A stretch of DNA of 64,000 nt from Pedobacter sp. AJM (GTDB lineage: Bacteria; Bacteroidota; Bacteroidia; Sphingobacteriales; Sphingobacteriaceae), in contig NZ_NHOT01000010.1 of assembly GCF_002197755.1 (NCBI RefSeq), forward strand, positions 186,001 through 250,000, given 5' to 3'. The notes below the pieces were generated by a model, which had not been told where the DNA came from, made no database searches, and saw nothing but the letters and a program-made list of their open reading frames with translations. The translations under genes were made by a program, and so were the position numbers. Shown in pieces: positions 26,269-34,234 of the stretch. Numbering within the stretch: position 1 is the first letter of the stretch; every line of letters begins with the position of its first letter.

Positions 26269-26578
26269 GTCTTTTGATGTTTAGATTTATAACTATTAAT
26301 TTTTTGCGTTTTATTAAGCATTGTAAAAGCGCATTCATTTGTTTTTTGCGGAAGTAAAAAGAATCCTGATGTTTTTAAAAATAGAATTGAGCTTTGCAGT
26401 TACGCTATCTAAAGATTTCGTTTGCCGTTTCTTGCTGATTTTTAAATTAGTTCTTTCATCATTTTTACTTACAAAGCGAAAGACGAATTTGCTTTAAGAT
26501 TGAAATTAATCCTTAAGCCAAATGCGGTTTTACAACGCTTATTCTGGTGGGCGTTTTGAAAAGTTGCCCTTCTTTTAG
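26269..26578 (-). other. 3-prime part of the slipin-rtcB leader
   Basis: This is about 310 nt between the last tRNA-like module and the slipin start, with no ORF. Directly after the complete module lies a stem AAAAG/CTTTT with an 8-nt loop (26559-26576), in the place a T-arm would take in a normal cloverleaf. It is followed by GCCCACCA (26552-26545), which looks like a tRNA 3-prime end. The remainder is AT-rich and shows nothing I recognise. Confidence 0.4.
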
Positions 26579-26649
26579 ATGGAACCTAAATCCATTGCAT
26601 TACCATTTTGCTATTCCAAGTGGTATTTGGAAGCAGGATTCGAACCTGC
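26579..26649 (-). ncRNA. Permuted tRNA-like module, complete, anticodon UAG
   Basis: On the minus strand the order is as follows. T-arm GCAGG-TTCGAAT-CCTGC (26649-26633), fully paired. Acceptor hairpin TTCCAAATACCACTTGGAA (26632-26614), 6 of 7 pairs, loop TACCA. TA. D-arm GCA-AAATGGTAA-TGC (26611-26597). One A. Anticodon arm ATGGA-TTTAGGT-TCCAT (26595-26579), fully paired, with U33 and anticodon UAG. Every arm of a cloverleaf is present with correct joins, but the T-half precedes the D/anticodon half: a circular permutation opened in the variable region. A normal linear tRNA reading pairs the acceptor less well. Confidence 0.65.
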
Positions 26650-26664
26650 ATGTTTGGTTGTTAC

Positions 26665-26713
26665 GCTAACCCCTGAGCTATTCCGATTTCCCGGAAGTGG
26701 GATTCGAACCCAC
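26665..26713 (-). ncRNA. Permuted tRNA-like module, partial
   Basis: On the minus strand the order is: T-arm GTGGG-TTCGAAT-CCCAC (26713-26697), fully paired; acceptor hairpin TTCCGGGAAATCGGAA (26696-26681), 5 pairs with loop GGAAAT; TA; D-arm GCT-CAGGGGTT-AGC (26678-26665). The junctions have exactly tRNA spacing. No anticodon stem follows: only 15 nt separate this D-arm from the next T-arm. It is the same permuted order as the neighbouring module, so it is a second, truncated copy. Confidence 0.6.
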
Positions 26714-26721
26714 GACACACA

Positions 26722-26850
26722 ACGTGTTTTAGACAATCTATCATAATTTCTATCAGAATATGCTGCGCAAAAGCGTGAATACTTTGGGGCTGTTTCGAAA
26801 CCCGCAACTATGGATAGTCATTATTTAGTATTGCCATCCCTTTCGGGATA
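26722..26850 (-). ncRNA. Degenerate tRNA-like segment at the start of the leader
   Basis: Features in minus-strand order: a GNRA-capped hairpin ATCCC-GAAA-GGGAT (26849-26836); a stem around ACTATCCATAGT; a T-arm-like GCGGGTTTCGAAACAGCCCC (26805-26786) whose stem is imperfect but whose loop keeps TTCGAAA; a hairpin CAAAG/CTTTTG; and an anticodon-loop-like GTCTAAAACAC (26734-26724). This suggests one or two eroded tRNA-like units upstream of the clear ones. Pairing is weak and the reading is tentative. Confidence 0.3.
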
Positions 26851-26904
26851 TCTTATATATGATGATTAATATTTCTCAAAGAACTTTATCGACTGGCGAC
26901 ATTA

Positions 26905-26912
26905 CAAAGATG
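26905..26912 (-). promoter_or_regulatory. Candidate -7 box of the tRNA-like/slipin/rtcB transcript
   Basis: Minus-strand CATCTTTG differs from TAnnTTTG at one position. It lies just downstream of one operator copy and upstream of all tRNA-like modules, so they would be transcribed in the operon leader. Confidence 0.35.
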
Positions 26913-26917
26913 CCACC

Positions 26918-26942
26918 ACTACTACGCGCTACATTTGCGTAG
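26918..26942 (-). promoter_or_regulatory. Operator copy facing the slipin-rtcB operon
   Basis: The minus-strand element runs CTACGCAAATGTA then GCGCGTAGTAGT. Its core is a 21-bp palindrome-like site with arms CTACGC and GCGTAG. It matches the plus-strand element at 27033-27057 in 23 of 25 positions, in opposite orientation. It is placed immediately upstream of the candidate -7 box. Confidence 0.7.
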
Positions 26943-27003
26943 ATAAAAATATTTAGTAGATCATTTTTAAGTGTTTGATAATTAAATTAATAAATTTTAT
27001 TTA

Positions 27004-27011
27004 TTGCGTAG
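27004..27011 (+). promoter_or_regulatory. Operator half-site
   Basis: TTGCGTAG is identical to the right arm of the operator at 27033-27053, without a matching left arm. It lies between the two full copies and may add cooperative binding. Confidence 0.4.
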
Positions 27012-27032
27012 AATAGCTCTTTTAATCATAAA

Positions 27033-27057
27033 CTACGCAAATGTATTGCGTAGTAGT
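27033..27057 (+). promoter_or_regulatory. Operator copy facing the WYL regulator gene
   Basis: Arms CTACGCAA and TTGCGTAG are perfect inverted repeats around a 5-bp centre ATGTA, followed by TAGT. This is a typical dimeric repressor site. It overlaps the -33 position of the candidate WYL-gene promoter, which suggests autoregulation. Confidence 0.75.
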
Positions 27058-27077
27058 AAAACTCTTTCTTATATTTA
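27046..27077 (+). promoter_or_regulatory. Candidate promoter of the WYL regulator gene
   Basis: TTG at 27046-27048 lies inside the operator. TATATTTA at 27070-27077 is one base from TAnnTTTG, with a 21-bp spacer. The start codon is 49 bp further on. Confidence 0.4.
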
Positions 27078-27126
27078 GATCAGCGAAATCAACAGATTTT
27101 TAGCAGAAACCCAAATCCACTCCAAA

Positions 27127-28161
27127 ATGGCTGTAAATAAACTGGCACTGATCCGTTACAAAACCATCGATGATTGTTTAAGAAACCGGTTCCGTAAATG
27201 GACATTAGAAGATATTATCGAAAAAGTATCAGAAACCTTATACGAATTGGAGGGTATCACATCAGGGGTAAGCAAAAGAACTATCCAGGCTGATATTCAA
27301 CTGATGCGGAGTGATAAACTGGGCTATAATGCTCCAATTGTAGTGAAAGACAAACGATTTTATGCTTACGAAGATCCGGCTTTCAGCATTACCAAAGCAC
27401 CGATCAATAATGCCGACGTGGATAAAATGAAGGAGATTGTTGGGGTATTGAAGCAGTTTAATGCTTTTAATTATTTCGATGAAATGAGTGATATGATTGC
27501 ACGATTGGAGAATAACCTTAACAAATCAACCAAGCAAAGTGGCAATCACATCCAGTTGGAAAGCAATAAACTGGTTAAAGGATTAGACTGCATTCCGCCA
27601 TTATACCAGGCGGTTTTAAATAAGCGTTCACTACTGATCGAATATAAATCTTTCAAGGCGCAGCAGGCTCAACAGGGCATTTATTATCCGTATCTGTTAA
27701 AGGAATATAGAAACAGGTGGTTTTTGATCTGTAAAGCAAAAAAACGAGCTGGAATCCTGAACCTTGCCTTAGATAGGATAATAGAATTTCAAGAACTGCC
27801 CAACGAAGAATTTGTTGCTTACAAAGGGGTAGATTTCGATCGCTATTATGAAGATTTAATTGGCGTAAGCAAGAGCGAACGTGACCGTGCACAAAAAGTA
27901 ATTCTCGAATTTACCAATGACCATGCACCATATGTGGTAACTAAACCCTTACATCATTCTCAGGTTGTATTAAATAAGAATGAAAAAACTACCACCTTCA
28001 GGATTGATGTCGTATTAAACTATGAACTGGAGCGTGAAATTCTGGGTTTTGGAGAATGCGTTAAAGTGCTTGCTCCAAGAATATTGATTGCTAAAATCAA
28101 AAGAAGATTGGCGCAAACTTATCAGCGATATGAAATAGAAAAAATGCAGACGCTAAAATAA
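27127..28161 (+). CDS. WYL-domain transcriptional regulator, divergent to slipin-rtcB
   Basis: The 344-residue protein has an N-terminal helix-turn-helix region (about 15-65, with SKRTIQADIQLMRSDKLGYNAP), a linker, and a WYL domain (about 155-240). The diagnostic stretch is YYPYLLKEYRNRWFLICKA; the WYL triad reads RWF here. A WCX-like C-terminal domain follows (about 255-335). WYL proteins often bind nucleic acids or nucleotides as ligands and control defence or repair genes. The divergent arrangement with paired inverted operators makes it the probable regulator of both directions. A tRNA fragment or cyclic-phosphate RNA as ligand is inference. Confidence 0.9.
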   Translation: MAVNKLALIRYKTIDDCLRNRFRKWTLEDIIEKVSETLYELEGITSGVSKRTIQADIQLMRSDKLGYNAPIVVKDKRFYAYEDPAFSITKAPINNADVDKMKEIVGVLKQFNAFNYFDEMSDMIARLENNLNKSTKQSGNHIQLESNKLVKGLDCIPPLYQAVLNKRSLLIEYKSFKAQQAQQGIYYPYLLKEYRNRWFLICKAKKRAGILNLALDRIIEFQELPNEEFVAYKGVDFDRYYEDLIGVSKSERDRAQKVILEFTNDHAPYVVTKPLHHSQVVLNKNEKTTTFRIDVVLNYELEREILGFGECVKVLAPRILIAKIKRRLAQTYQRYEIEKMQTLK

Positions 28162-28193
28162 TTAGCTCCTAAACCTGGCCATTGGTGCATTTA

Positions 28194-29168
28194 CTAATGA
28201 ATCATATTAACCTTTATTTCATGTTTAAACAAGGTGAAATTTTTTACCGAGTGTAGCGAATATGAAATGGGATAAGAAATGGCTGTATTGTTAAATATTT
28301 CAAATTCTTTGTTTGCAGCTTTTATCTCTTCTGAGCCTTTAGCAATCTTGATAAAAGACTTTTCGCTTCCTCCCCTGGCATAAAAAGTAACTTTTGCTGT
28401 GCTTAAGGATTGAATTTGTGCGGGTGTTAATTCCTGTTTTAAAAGCAGGGCTTTTAGCGCATTTTTTAGGATGGCATAATCGGTATCAGCTTCGGCTAAG
28501 ATTAAAGTATTATTTCCATACATCACACTATTAATATAGTATGCATTATTTGTGGTGTTTATCTTTTCTACATCCGCTATGGATAATAATTCGGTTTTAG
28601 TGGGCAAGTTCATATCAAGTGAAAACTTAATATGGTTGGAGAAAAAATATGCAGCATGTTTTTTGGTGATCCTTGTAGATGTTGTAATTCCAATTTTTTC
28701 AAATACTGATTTTACATCATCGTTGTTCGATAAATAATACTTTAATACATTATAATCCTTAAATTCATCTTCCGAATAGGCCAGACTTTCATTATCATTT
28801 TTAATCGGCAGGCTTTTGGCATAAGCAGCAATCTTTTCTGAGGACGGAACATCTTTAAAACTGTTGTTGATCTCACCAACAAGAGAAGTAGAAGCAGTAA
28901 TGGGCAACGGGGTATATTTATCTTTTAACGACACTACTTCAAGATCGTTCCCATTCTCCCTGATGGTGAAGATTGCTCCTGGAAAAACTTGTTTAACGTT
29001 AAGATCATCAACAATAAAGGAATCGAATTTCCAGGTTATTACTTCTGTCTTATCTATTTCTGTAGGATTAACAGGCTCAGGAACTGGAACCGTATCATTA
29101 GCTTTCTTACAGGAAACCACAAATAAAAGTGTAGAAACAACCAAAAAATAATTTATTTTATTTTTCAT
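28194..29168 (-). CDS. Lipoprotein of unknown function
   Basis: The start chosen is MKNKINYFLVVSTLLFVVSC, whose Cys20 is a lipobox cysteine; an ATG three codons earlier is possible. The roughly 324-residue product has a Pro-Val-rich linker after the Cys, then a mixed region with ITWKFDSFIVDDLNVKQVFPGAIFTI and repeated Lys/Ser/Asn-rich helices. No family or catalytic motif is recognised. The beginning resembles thiol-activated cytolysin-like lipoproteins of Bacteroidota (Gly/Arg-rich YARGGSEKSFIK late in the protein), but this is weak. It is convergent with the WYL gene and stands alone. Confidence 0.7.
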   Translation of the reverse strand: MKNKINYFLVVSTLLFVVSCKKANDTVPVPEPVNPTEIDKTEVITWKFDSFIVDDLNVKQVFPGAIFTIRENGNDLEVVSLKDKYTPLPITASTSLVGEINNSFKDVPSSEKIAAYAKSLPIKNDNESLAYSEDEFKDYNVLKYYLSNNDDVKSVFEKIGITTSTRITKKHAAYFFSNHIKFSLDMNLPTKTELLSIADVEKINTTNNAYYINSVMYGNNTLILAEADTDYAILKNALKALLLKQELTPAQIQSLSTAKVTFYARGGSEKSFIKIAKGSEEIKAANKEFEIFNNTAISYPISYSLHSVKNFTLFKHEIKVNMIH

Positions 29169-29324
29169 CAAGTGCATCAGTATTAGGTATAAAAACGCTC
29201 GAATCTACACAATTTTTGAGTTCAAAAATCTGTTCTTAAGTTATGATTATGTTACGGGTACATAAATAAATCTTACAGGTTCTTCTGTCATTTAAACTTC
29301 AGCCTCAGGACTGGAAACTCCCAA

Positions 29325-30908
29325 CTAACTCTTAAACTCGCTTGTTTTGTGGAAATCGATATCCGGATAATCCTGTTTAGTTAAATTAATCATGTATTCA
29401 CTATCAGCCAGATAAACAGGATTGGCTTCTTTATCAAAGCCAATGTGCTGTTGTTTACGTTTTACAAATTCATCCAGTTTCTTTTTATCAGTTGAAGTTA
29501 CCCAACTTGAGCGGGTATAACTTAAGGTACGGAAACGGCATTTTGCGCCATATTCATGTTCCAAACGGAAATTGATTACCTCAAACTGAAGTTCACCTAC
29601 GGCACCAATTACTTTACGATTTCCGGGCTGCATTACAAATAGCTGCGCCACACCTTCATCCGTTAACTGCTCAATACCTTTTTCCAATTGTTTGGTGCGC
29701 ATCGGATCCATGTTTTCTACTTCTTTAAAGATAGATGGAGAGAAACTTGGAATGCCCTTAAACTGCAGTTTTTCGCCTTCAGTTAAGGTATCGCCAATTT
29801 TAAAGTTGCCACTATCATATAAACCCACCACGTCACCTGGCCAGGCCTCTTCCACAATACTTTTCTCGTTAGCCATGAAATCCATCGGGTTGGAGAATTT
29901 CAGTTTTTTATCCTGACGGGTATGGTAATAGAATTTATTTCGCTCGAACTTGCCAGAACAGATCCTTAAAAAGGCAATTCTGTCGCGGTGTTTCGGATCT
30001 AAGTTGGCGTGAATTTTAAATACAAATCCACTGAAATTTTTCTCTTCAACCAATACATCTCTTTCTTCGGCCTCACGTAACCGTGGACTTGGGGCAATAT
30101 CAATGAAAGTATCCAATAGTTCTTTGATCCCAAAGTTATTGATGGCGCTTCCAAAAAATACAGGCGCAACTAAACCTTCGGTGTATAAATCTTTATCAAT
30201 TTTGCCATAAATGCCGTCAACCAGTTCTACATCATCTTTTAAGGTATTGATTTCGTTTTCCTTCAGGTAATTTAATAAGGAGGGGTCATTTAAGTCACTG
30301 GCCGCCACAACTGAATCGGTTACTTTTGTTTTATCAGAATTGAATAAATTCAAGTGTTTATTGTAAATGCTGTAAACGCCTTTAAAGGTGTGGCCCTGTC
30401 CGATAGGCCATGAAAGCGGGCATAAGCTGATGTTCAGTTTTTCCTCAATTTCATCCAGTAAATCATAAGCCTCTTTACCTTCGCGGTCCATTTTGTTAAT
30501 GAAGATGATAACCGGGGTGTTCCGCATGCGGCAAACCGACATGAGCTTCTCGGTCTGCTCCTCCACACCTTTTACACAATCAACCACCAGAATAACGCTG
30601 TCTACCGCTGATAAAGTTCTGTAAGTATCTTCGGCAAAATCCTTGTGACCAGGTGTATCCAGAATGTTGATCCGTTTTCCACTATACTCAAAACCCATTA
30701 CGGATGTAGCCACCGAGATACCACGTTGCTTTTCAATTTCCATAAAGTCGGAAGTATTGCTTTGGTTCGCTTTGTTCCGTTTTACCGCACCTGCAGTATT
30801 GATCGCACCACCAAAGAGCAGGAATTTTTCCGTCAAAGTGGTTTTGCCCGCATCGGGGTGACTAATAATGGCAAAGGTTTTACGTTTTTCTATTTCAGGG
30901 TTAAGCAT
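29325..30908 (-). CDS. prfC: Peptide chain release factor 3
   Basis: The 527-residue translational GTPase has G1 ISHPDAGKTTLTEK (15-28), switch II DTPGHKDF (about 85-92), G4 INKMDREGKEAYDLLDEIE (about 139-157) and the RF3-specific MEIEKQRGISVATSVMGF. The C-terminal domain III contains VGELQFEVINFRLEHEYGA. RF3 removes RF1 and RF2 from the ribosome after peptide release. Length is normal. It is a single gene on this strand. Confidence 0.97.
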   Translation of the reverse strand: MLNPEIEKRKTFAIISHPDAGKTTLTEKFLLFGGAINTAGAVKRNKANQSNTSDFMEIEKQRGISVATSVMGFEYSGKRINILDTPGHKDFAEDTYRTLSAVDSVILVVDCVKGVEEQTEKLMSVCRMRNTPVIIFINKMDREGKEAYDLLDEIEEKLNISLCPLSWPIGQGHTFKGVYSIYNKHLNLFNSDKTKVTDSVVAASDLNDPSLLNYLKENEINTLKDDVELVDGIYGKIDKDLYTEGLVAPVFFGSAINNFGIKELLDTFIDIAPSPRLREAEERDVLVEEKNFSGFVFKIHANLDPKHRDRIAFLRICSGKFERNKFYYHTRQDKKLKFSNPMDFMANEKSIVEEAWPGDVVGLYDSGNFKIGDTLTEGEKLQFKGIPSFSPSIFKEVENMDPMRTKQLEKGIEQLTDEGVAQLFVMQPGNRKVIGAVGELQFEVINFRLEHEYGAKCRFRTLSYTRSSWVTSTDKKKLDEFVKRKQQHIGFDKEANPVYLADSEYMINLTKQDYPDIDFHKTSEFKS

Positions 30909-31401
30909 AATAAAATGTTGGGTGTAAAGGGAGATGAAACCTGGTTAAAGGAATTTAACAGCGATAAGATTTGAATATTGTTGTTTCATCAGGCCGCAAA
31001 GATAATAAAAAGCTTTATCATTAATTGTTAGGTTATTGTATTGTTTTATTGTTGAGGTGAATAGATTTAGAAAAGTAAGGACAGTGGTTCTTTTGTTATT
31101 GAAGCCCTGCCATACACTATAGCTCCGATAGAAAACCTGTGAAACAAGCAAGCACACCAAAATATAGCATAAACCGGTGCTTAAATCGGAGGCTGCCGTT
31201 TCTGTCAGGTTTAGATTGCTTATGCAGTAATTCTATTGAGGTTTTTATTCCGCGAATGATGATATTATCGATTAAATAAAGATTTAGACCAAAAATATCC
31301 ATCTAAAATTAAAATTTCTCATTAATCATTCTTTAGTTTTGTACTAAAATGTTTAGCTTTATTCGTCCCTCCGTTTATTACCAATTAAAATTTTACTGCT
31401 A
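30909..31401. other. 493-bp gene-free gap between divergent prfC and helicase gene
   Basis: Two short overlapping open frames exist on the minus strand (30945-31160 and 31117-31302), but they have no recognised domain, no promoter box and unusual composition, so I do not call them genes. The stretch may be a relic. TTTTGTACTAAAATG near 31338 is AT-rich promoter-like sequence for the helicase gene. Confidence 0.4.
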
Positions 31402-33672
31402 ATGCCCACTCTGGAAGAAACATCTATGCCCGCTGAGATCGCGGCTAAATTTGTGAATTATACCGCTAAGCACGTTTTCTTAACCGGGAAAGCTGGTACA
31501 GGTAAAACTACCTTTTTAAGAAAACTCATTCAGCTTACGCACAAAAAAGCAATGATTTGTGCGCCAACGGGTATTGCTGCCATCAATGCCGCCGGTGTAA
31601 CCATTCATTCTCTTTTTCAGCTGCCGTTTGGTGCGTTTTTTCCGGATGCGGCGGCAGGTATTATCAGTCAGAATATCACTTTTAATTTTAATACACCCAA
31701 AACCATTGTGAAGCATTTAAATATGCAGGGCAATAAGCGGCGGATGATTCAGGAATTAGAATTACTGGTCATTGATGAAGTTAGTATGTTGCGTGCCGAT
31801 ATGCTGGATGCAATTGATTTTTCTCTTCGATATATCCGCAGAAACAGAAATATACCTTTCGGAGGTGTTCAGCTACTTTTTATTGGTGATTTGCACCAGT
31901 TGCCACCAGTGGTGAAAAATGATGAATGGCGGGTGATGGCCGGCTTTTATAAGAGCATTTATTTTTTTGATGCACTGGCTTTGCAGGAAAATCCACCGGT
32001 TTACATCGAGCTGGATAAAATCTACCGTCAAAATGATAGCGTATTTATTAATTTACTGAACAACTTACGAAATAATCAGATTACTGCTGAGGATACGGCT
32101 TTGCTGAAGCAACATTTCAGACAGGATTTTAAACCGGATACTGATGAAAATTATATTACGCTAACCACGCATAATAATAAGGCAGATACAATTAACAGAG
32201 AAAGGTTAACGCAGTTAAAAACGAAATCCTATTTCTTTGATGCCAAAATTACCGGTGATTTCAATGAACATGCCTATCCCAATGATAAACGCCTGGAACT
32301 TAAAGTGGGGGCACAAATCATGTTCATTAAAAATGATATGACGGCCGAGAAGCGATATTACAATGGTAAAATAGGTGTGGTTCATCATATTGAAAAGGAT
32401 GTGGTAGAAATTGAATTGCCGGAAGACAAGGTGGTGATTCAGATTTCGCCTTATACCTGGGAAAATGTCAAGTATAAACTGAATGAAGCGACCAATGAAA
32501 TCGATGAAAATGTTGCTGGCTCATTTGTACAATATCCGATTAAACTGGCCTGGGCCATTACGGTACATAAAAGTCAGGGTTTAACCTTTGATAAAGCCAT
32601 CATCGATATTGGAGATGCTTTTGCGCCCGGACAGGCTTATGTTGCCCTTTCGCGTTTACGTTCATTAAAAGGCTTGGTATTAACTTCTCACCTGCGTGAA
32701 ACCGGTCTGCAGCAGGATCAGAATATTCATTATTTTTCTAAAACGAAACAACCAAATGAAGTGCTGAATCAGCGGATCAGTTTGGAGAGCTATGATTTTA
32801 TCAGAACTTATTTATTGTCGGCTTTTGACCTGAACCTGGTGAGGTATTACCTGAAGGAACATGTTCAGACTTTTGATAAAAGTGAGGCCAAATCCACCAA
32901 GCAGCGTTATGATGAGTGGACGATGAATCTCTACCGTGATTTTCAGAAAATAGCGGCAACGGCTGATACCTTTATCAATCAACTGAAAAACCTGTTCGCT
33001 CAACAAACTGAACACACTTTATTTAATGTTTCAAAAAGGGTGGGGGCTGCATTAAAATATTTCAATCCGCTAATTAAGGGTGTTTCAGATCAGTTATTAG
33101 CTCATATTGAGGCGGTAAAAGAAGAAAAACAGATTAAAACTTATCTGACAGAGTTGCTGGAACTGGAGATACTGGTATATGAGCAGCTGAAGAAAATGCA
33201 TAAAAGCAAGGCCTTACTGCAGGCAATTATCGATGGTAAGGAGTTTAGCAAAGCAGATACAGATGCGTTATTAAATGCTTCAGAAAGAAACCGGCAGCTG
33301 CAAAAGGCCATTCAGTTGAAGGGTGAAACACTGAAGGTAAAGTCTGCAGTGGAGAAAAAGAAAAAGGAGCCTAAAATTGATACCAAGCTGGTAAGCTTTG
33401 AGCTTTATGAGCAGGGTAAAAGTTTAGGAGAGATTGCAAAAGAAAGGGGTTTTTCTATTGGTACGATTGAAGGGCATCTGGCATATTATGTTTCTACCCG
33501 GCAACTGGATGTGAGTAAGCTGGTAAAGCCTAATAAAATTAAGAATATTACGGATGCGGTAGAAAGCCAGAAAACAAAATCAATGGCTACCATAAGGGAG
33601 TTTTTGGGAAAGGATTATTCTTTTGGGGAGATTAAGTTGGTGCTGGCGTCGTTGTTCCCATCCGAGGAATAG
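31402..33672 (+). CDS. Pif1-like superfamily 1 helicase with C-terminal HTH domain
   Basis: The 756-residue protein opens with Walker A FLTGKAGTGKTTFLRKL (26-42) and the Pif1/RecD-like APTGIAAINAAGVTIHSLFQLPFG (about 53-76). Walker B is LLVIDEVSML (about 121-130), and GGVQLLFIGDLHQLPPV follows. The C-terminal helicase lobe has AWAITVHKSQGLTFDKAIID and GQAYVALSRLRSLKGL (about 384-430). A winged-helix/HTH_40-like module near the end (SFELYEQGKSLGEIAKERG, about 665-683) probably binds nucleic acid. It probably unwinds DNA or G-quadruplexes in genome maintenance. Confidence 0.9.
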   Translation: MPTLEETSMPAEIAAKFVNYTAKHVFLTGKAGTGKTTFLRKLIQLTHKKAMICAPTGIAAINAAGVTIHSLFQLPFGAFFPDAAAGIISQNITFNFNTPKTIVKHLNMQGNKRRMIQELELLVIDEVSMLRADMLDAIDFSLRYIRRNRNIPFGGVQLLFIGDLHQLPPVVKNDEWRVMAGFYKSIYFFDALALQENPPVYIELDKIYRQNDSVFINLLNNLRNNQITAEDTALLKQHFRQDFKPDTDENYITLTTHNNKADTINRERLTQLKTKSYFFDAKITGDFNEHAYPNDKRLELKVGAQIMFIKNDMTAEKRYYNGKIGVVHHIEKDVVEIELPEDKVVIQISPYTWENVKYKLNEATNEIDENVAGSFVQYPIKLAWAITVHKSQGLTFDKAIIDIGDAFAPGQAYVALSRLRSLKGLVLTSHLRETGLQQDQNIHYFSKTKQPNEVLNQRISLESYDFIRTYLLSAFDLNLVRYYLKEHVQTFDKSEAKSTKQRYDEWTMNLYRDFQKIAATADTFINQLKNLFAQQTEHTLFNVSKRVGAALKYFNPLIKGVSDQLLAHIEAVKEEKQIKTYLTELLELEILVYEQLKKMHKSKALLQAIIDGKEFSKADTDALLNASERNRQLQKAIQLKGETLKVKSAVEKKKKEPKIDTKLVSFELYEQGKSLGEIAKERGFSIGTIEGHLAYYVSTRQLDVSKLVKPNKIKNITDAVESQKTKSMATIREFLGKDYSFGEIKLVLASLFPSEE

Positions 33673-33675
33673 ATC

Positions 33676-33727
33676 GATGTTTTTACCACAGAGCGAACAG
33701 AGTGAGGCACAGAGAACACAAAGGATT
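33676..33727. repeat. Left flanking word repeat of the GxxExxY gene
   Basis: Contains TTTTACCACAGAGCGAACAG, AGTGAGGCACAGAGAACAC and AAAGGATT. The same words occur in reverse complement after the gene. Confidence 0.7.
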
Positions 33728-34105
33728 ATGAAAGAGGATTTATTAACTAGGACCATTATTGGATTGGCTATAGATATTCACACAGCTCTTGGCCCTGGAT
33801 TGCTTGAGAGTGCTTACAAGGAATGTCTGTTTTATTAAATTGATAAAGCAGGTTTTCAGGTTGAAAAAGAAAAAATAATGCCTTTGTTCTTTGAAGAGGT
33901 AAGTTTGGATTGTGGCTATCGAATTGATCTCTTGGTAGAGAATAAGTTAGTTTTAGAATTGAAAAGTGTTGAAGGCTTAAATGATATTCATTTAGCACAA
34001 ACCTTAACTTATATGAAATTAGGTGGTTATAGGTTTGGATTGTTGATTAATTTTAATGTTTTAAGATTGAAAGATGGGATCAAAAGAGTTGTTAATGGTT
34101 ACTAA
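33728..34105 (+). pseudogene. GxxExxY-family (PDDEXK_3) protein gene with an in-frame stop
   Basis: One continuous frame of 125 codons is split by a TAA at codon 37 (33836-33838). The first part reads MKEDLLTRTIIGLAIDIHTA and GPGLLESAYKECLFY, with the G-xx-E-xx-Y signature. The second part starts after the stop with IDKAGFQVEKEK and carries the nuclease-fold residues in RIDLLVENKLVLELKSVE. Relatives have Glu at the stop position, so a single G-to-T change (GAA to TAA) explains it. Both halves are otherwise clean, so the loss is recent, or the base is a sequencing error. It is flanked by inverted CTTTGTG words. Confidence 0.88.
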
Positions 34106-34213
34106 AACATCTCCGTTTTCTCTATGTAAACTTAGTGCACTCTGTGGTTATACACTACAAGAAGATTCTGTTTCCTCTGTGTAAAACTTTGTGTCCTTTG
34201 TGGTTAAACCTTA
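34106..34213. repeat. Right flanking word repeat of the GxxExxY gene
   Basis: Variants of TTAGTGCACTCTGTGGTTA, CCTCTGTGTAAAACTTTGTG and TCCTTTGTGGTTAAACC. This is the reverse-complement counterpart of 33676-33727 and the same family as 20803-20932. Confidence 0.7.
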
Positions 34214-34234
34214 AAATTATTTATCTTAGCATCC

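Noticed and set aside
26579..26713. Two ordinary tandem tRNA genes on the minus strand
   Set aside because: T-arms and D-arms look normal, but reading them as linear tRNAs gives poor acceptor pairing and the first would lack an anticodon stem. The permuted reading pairs better.
30945..31302. Two short minus-strand ORFs upstream of prfC
   Set aside because: No domain, overlapping each other in the gap, no promoter box; better treated as non-coding or relic sequence.
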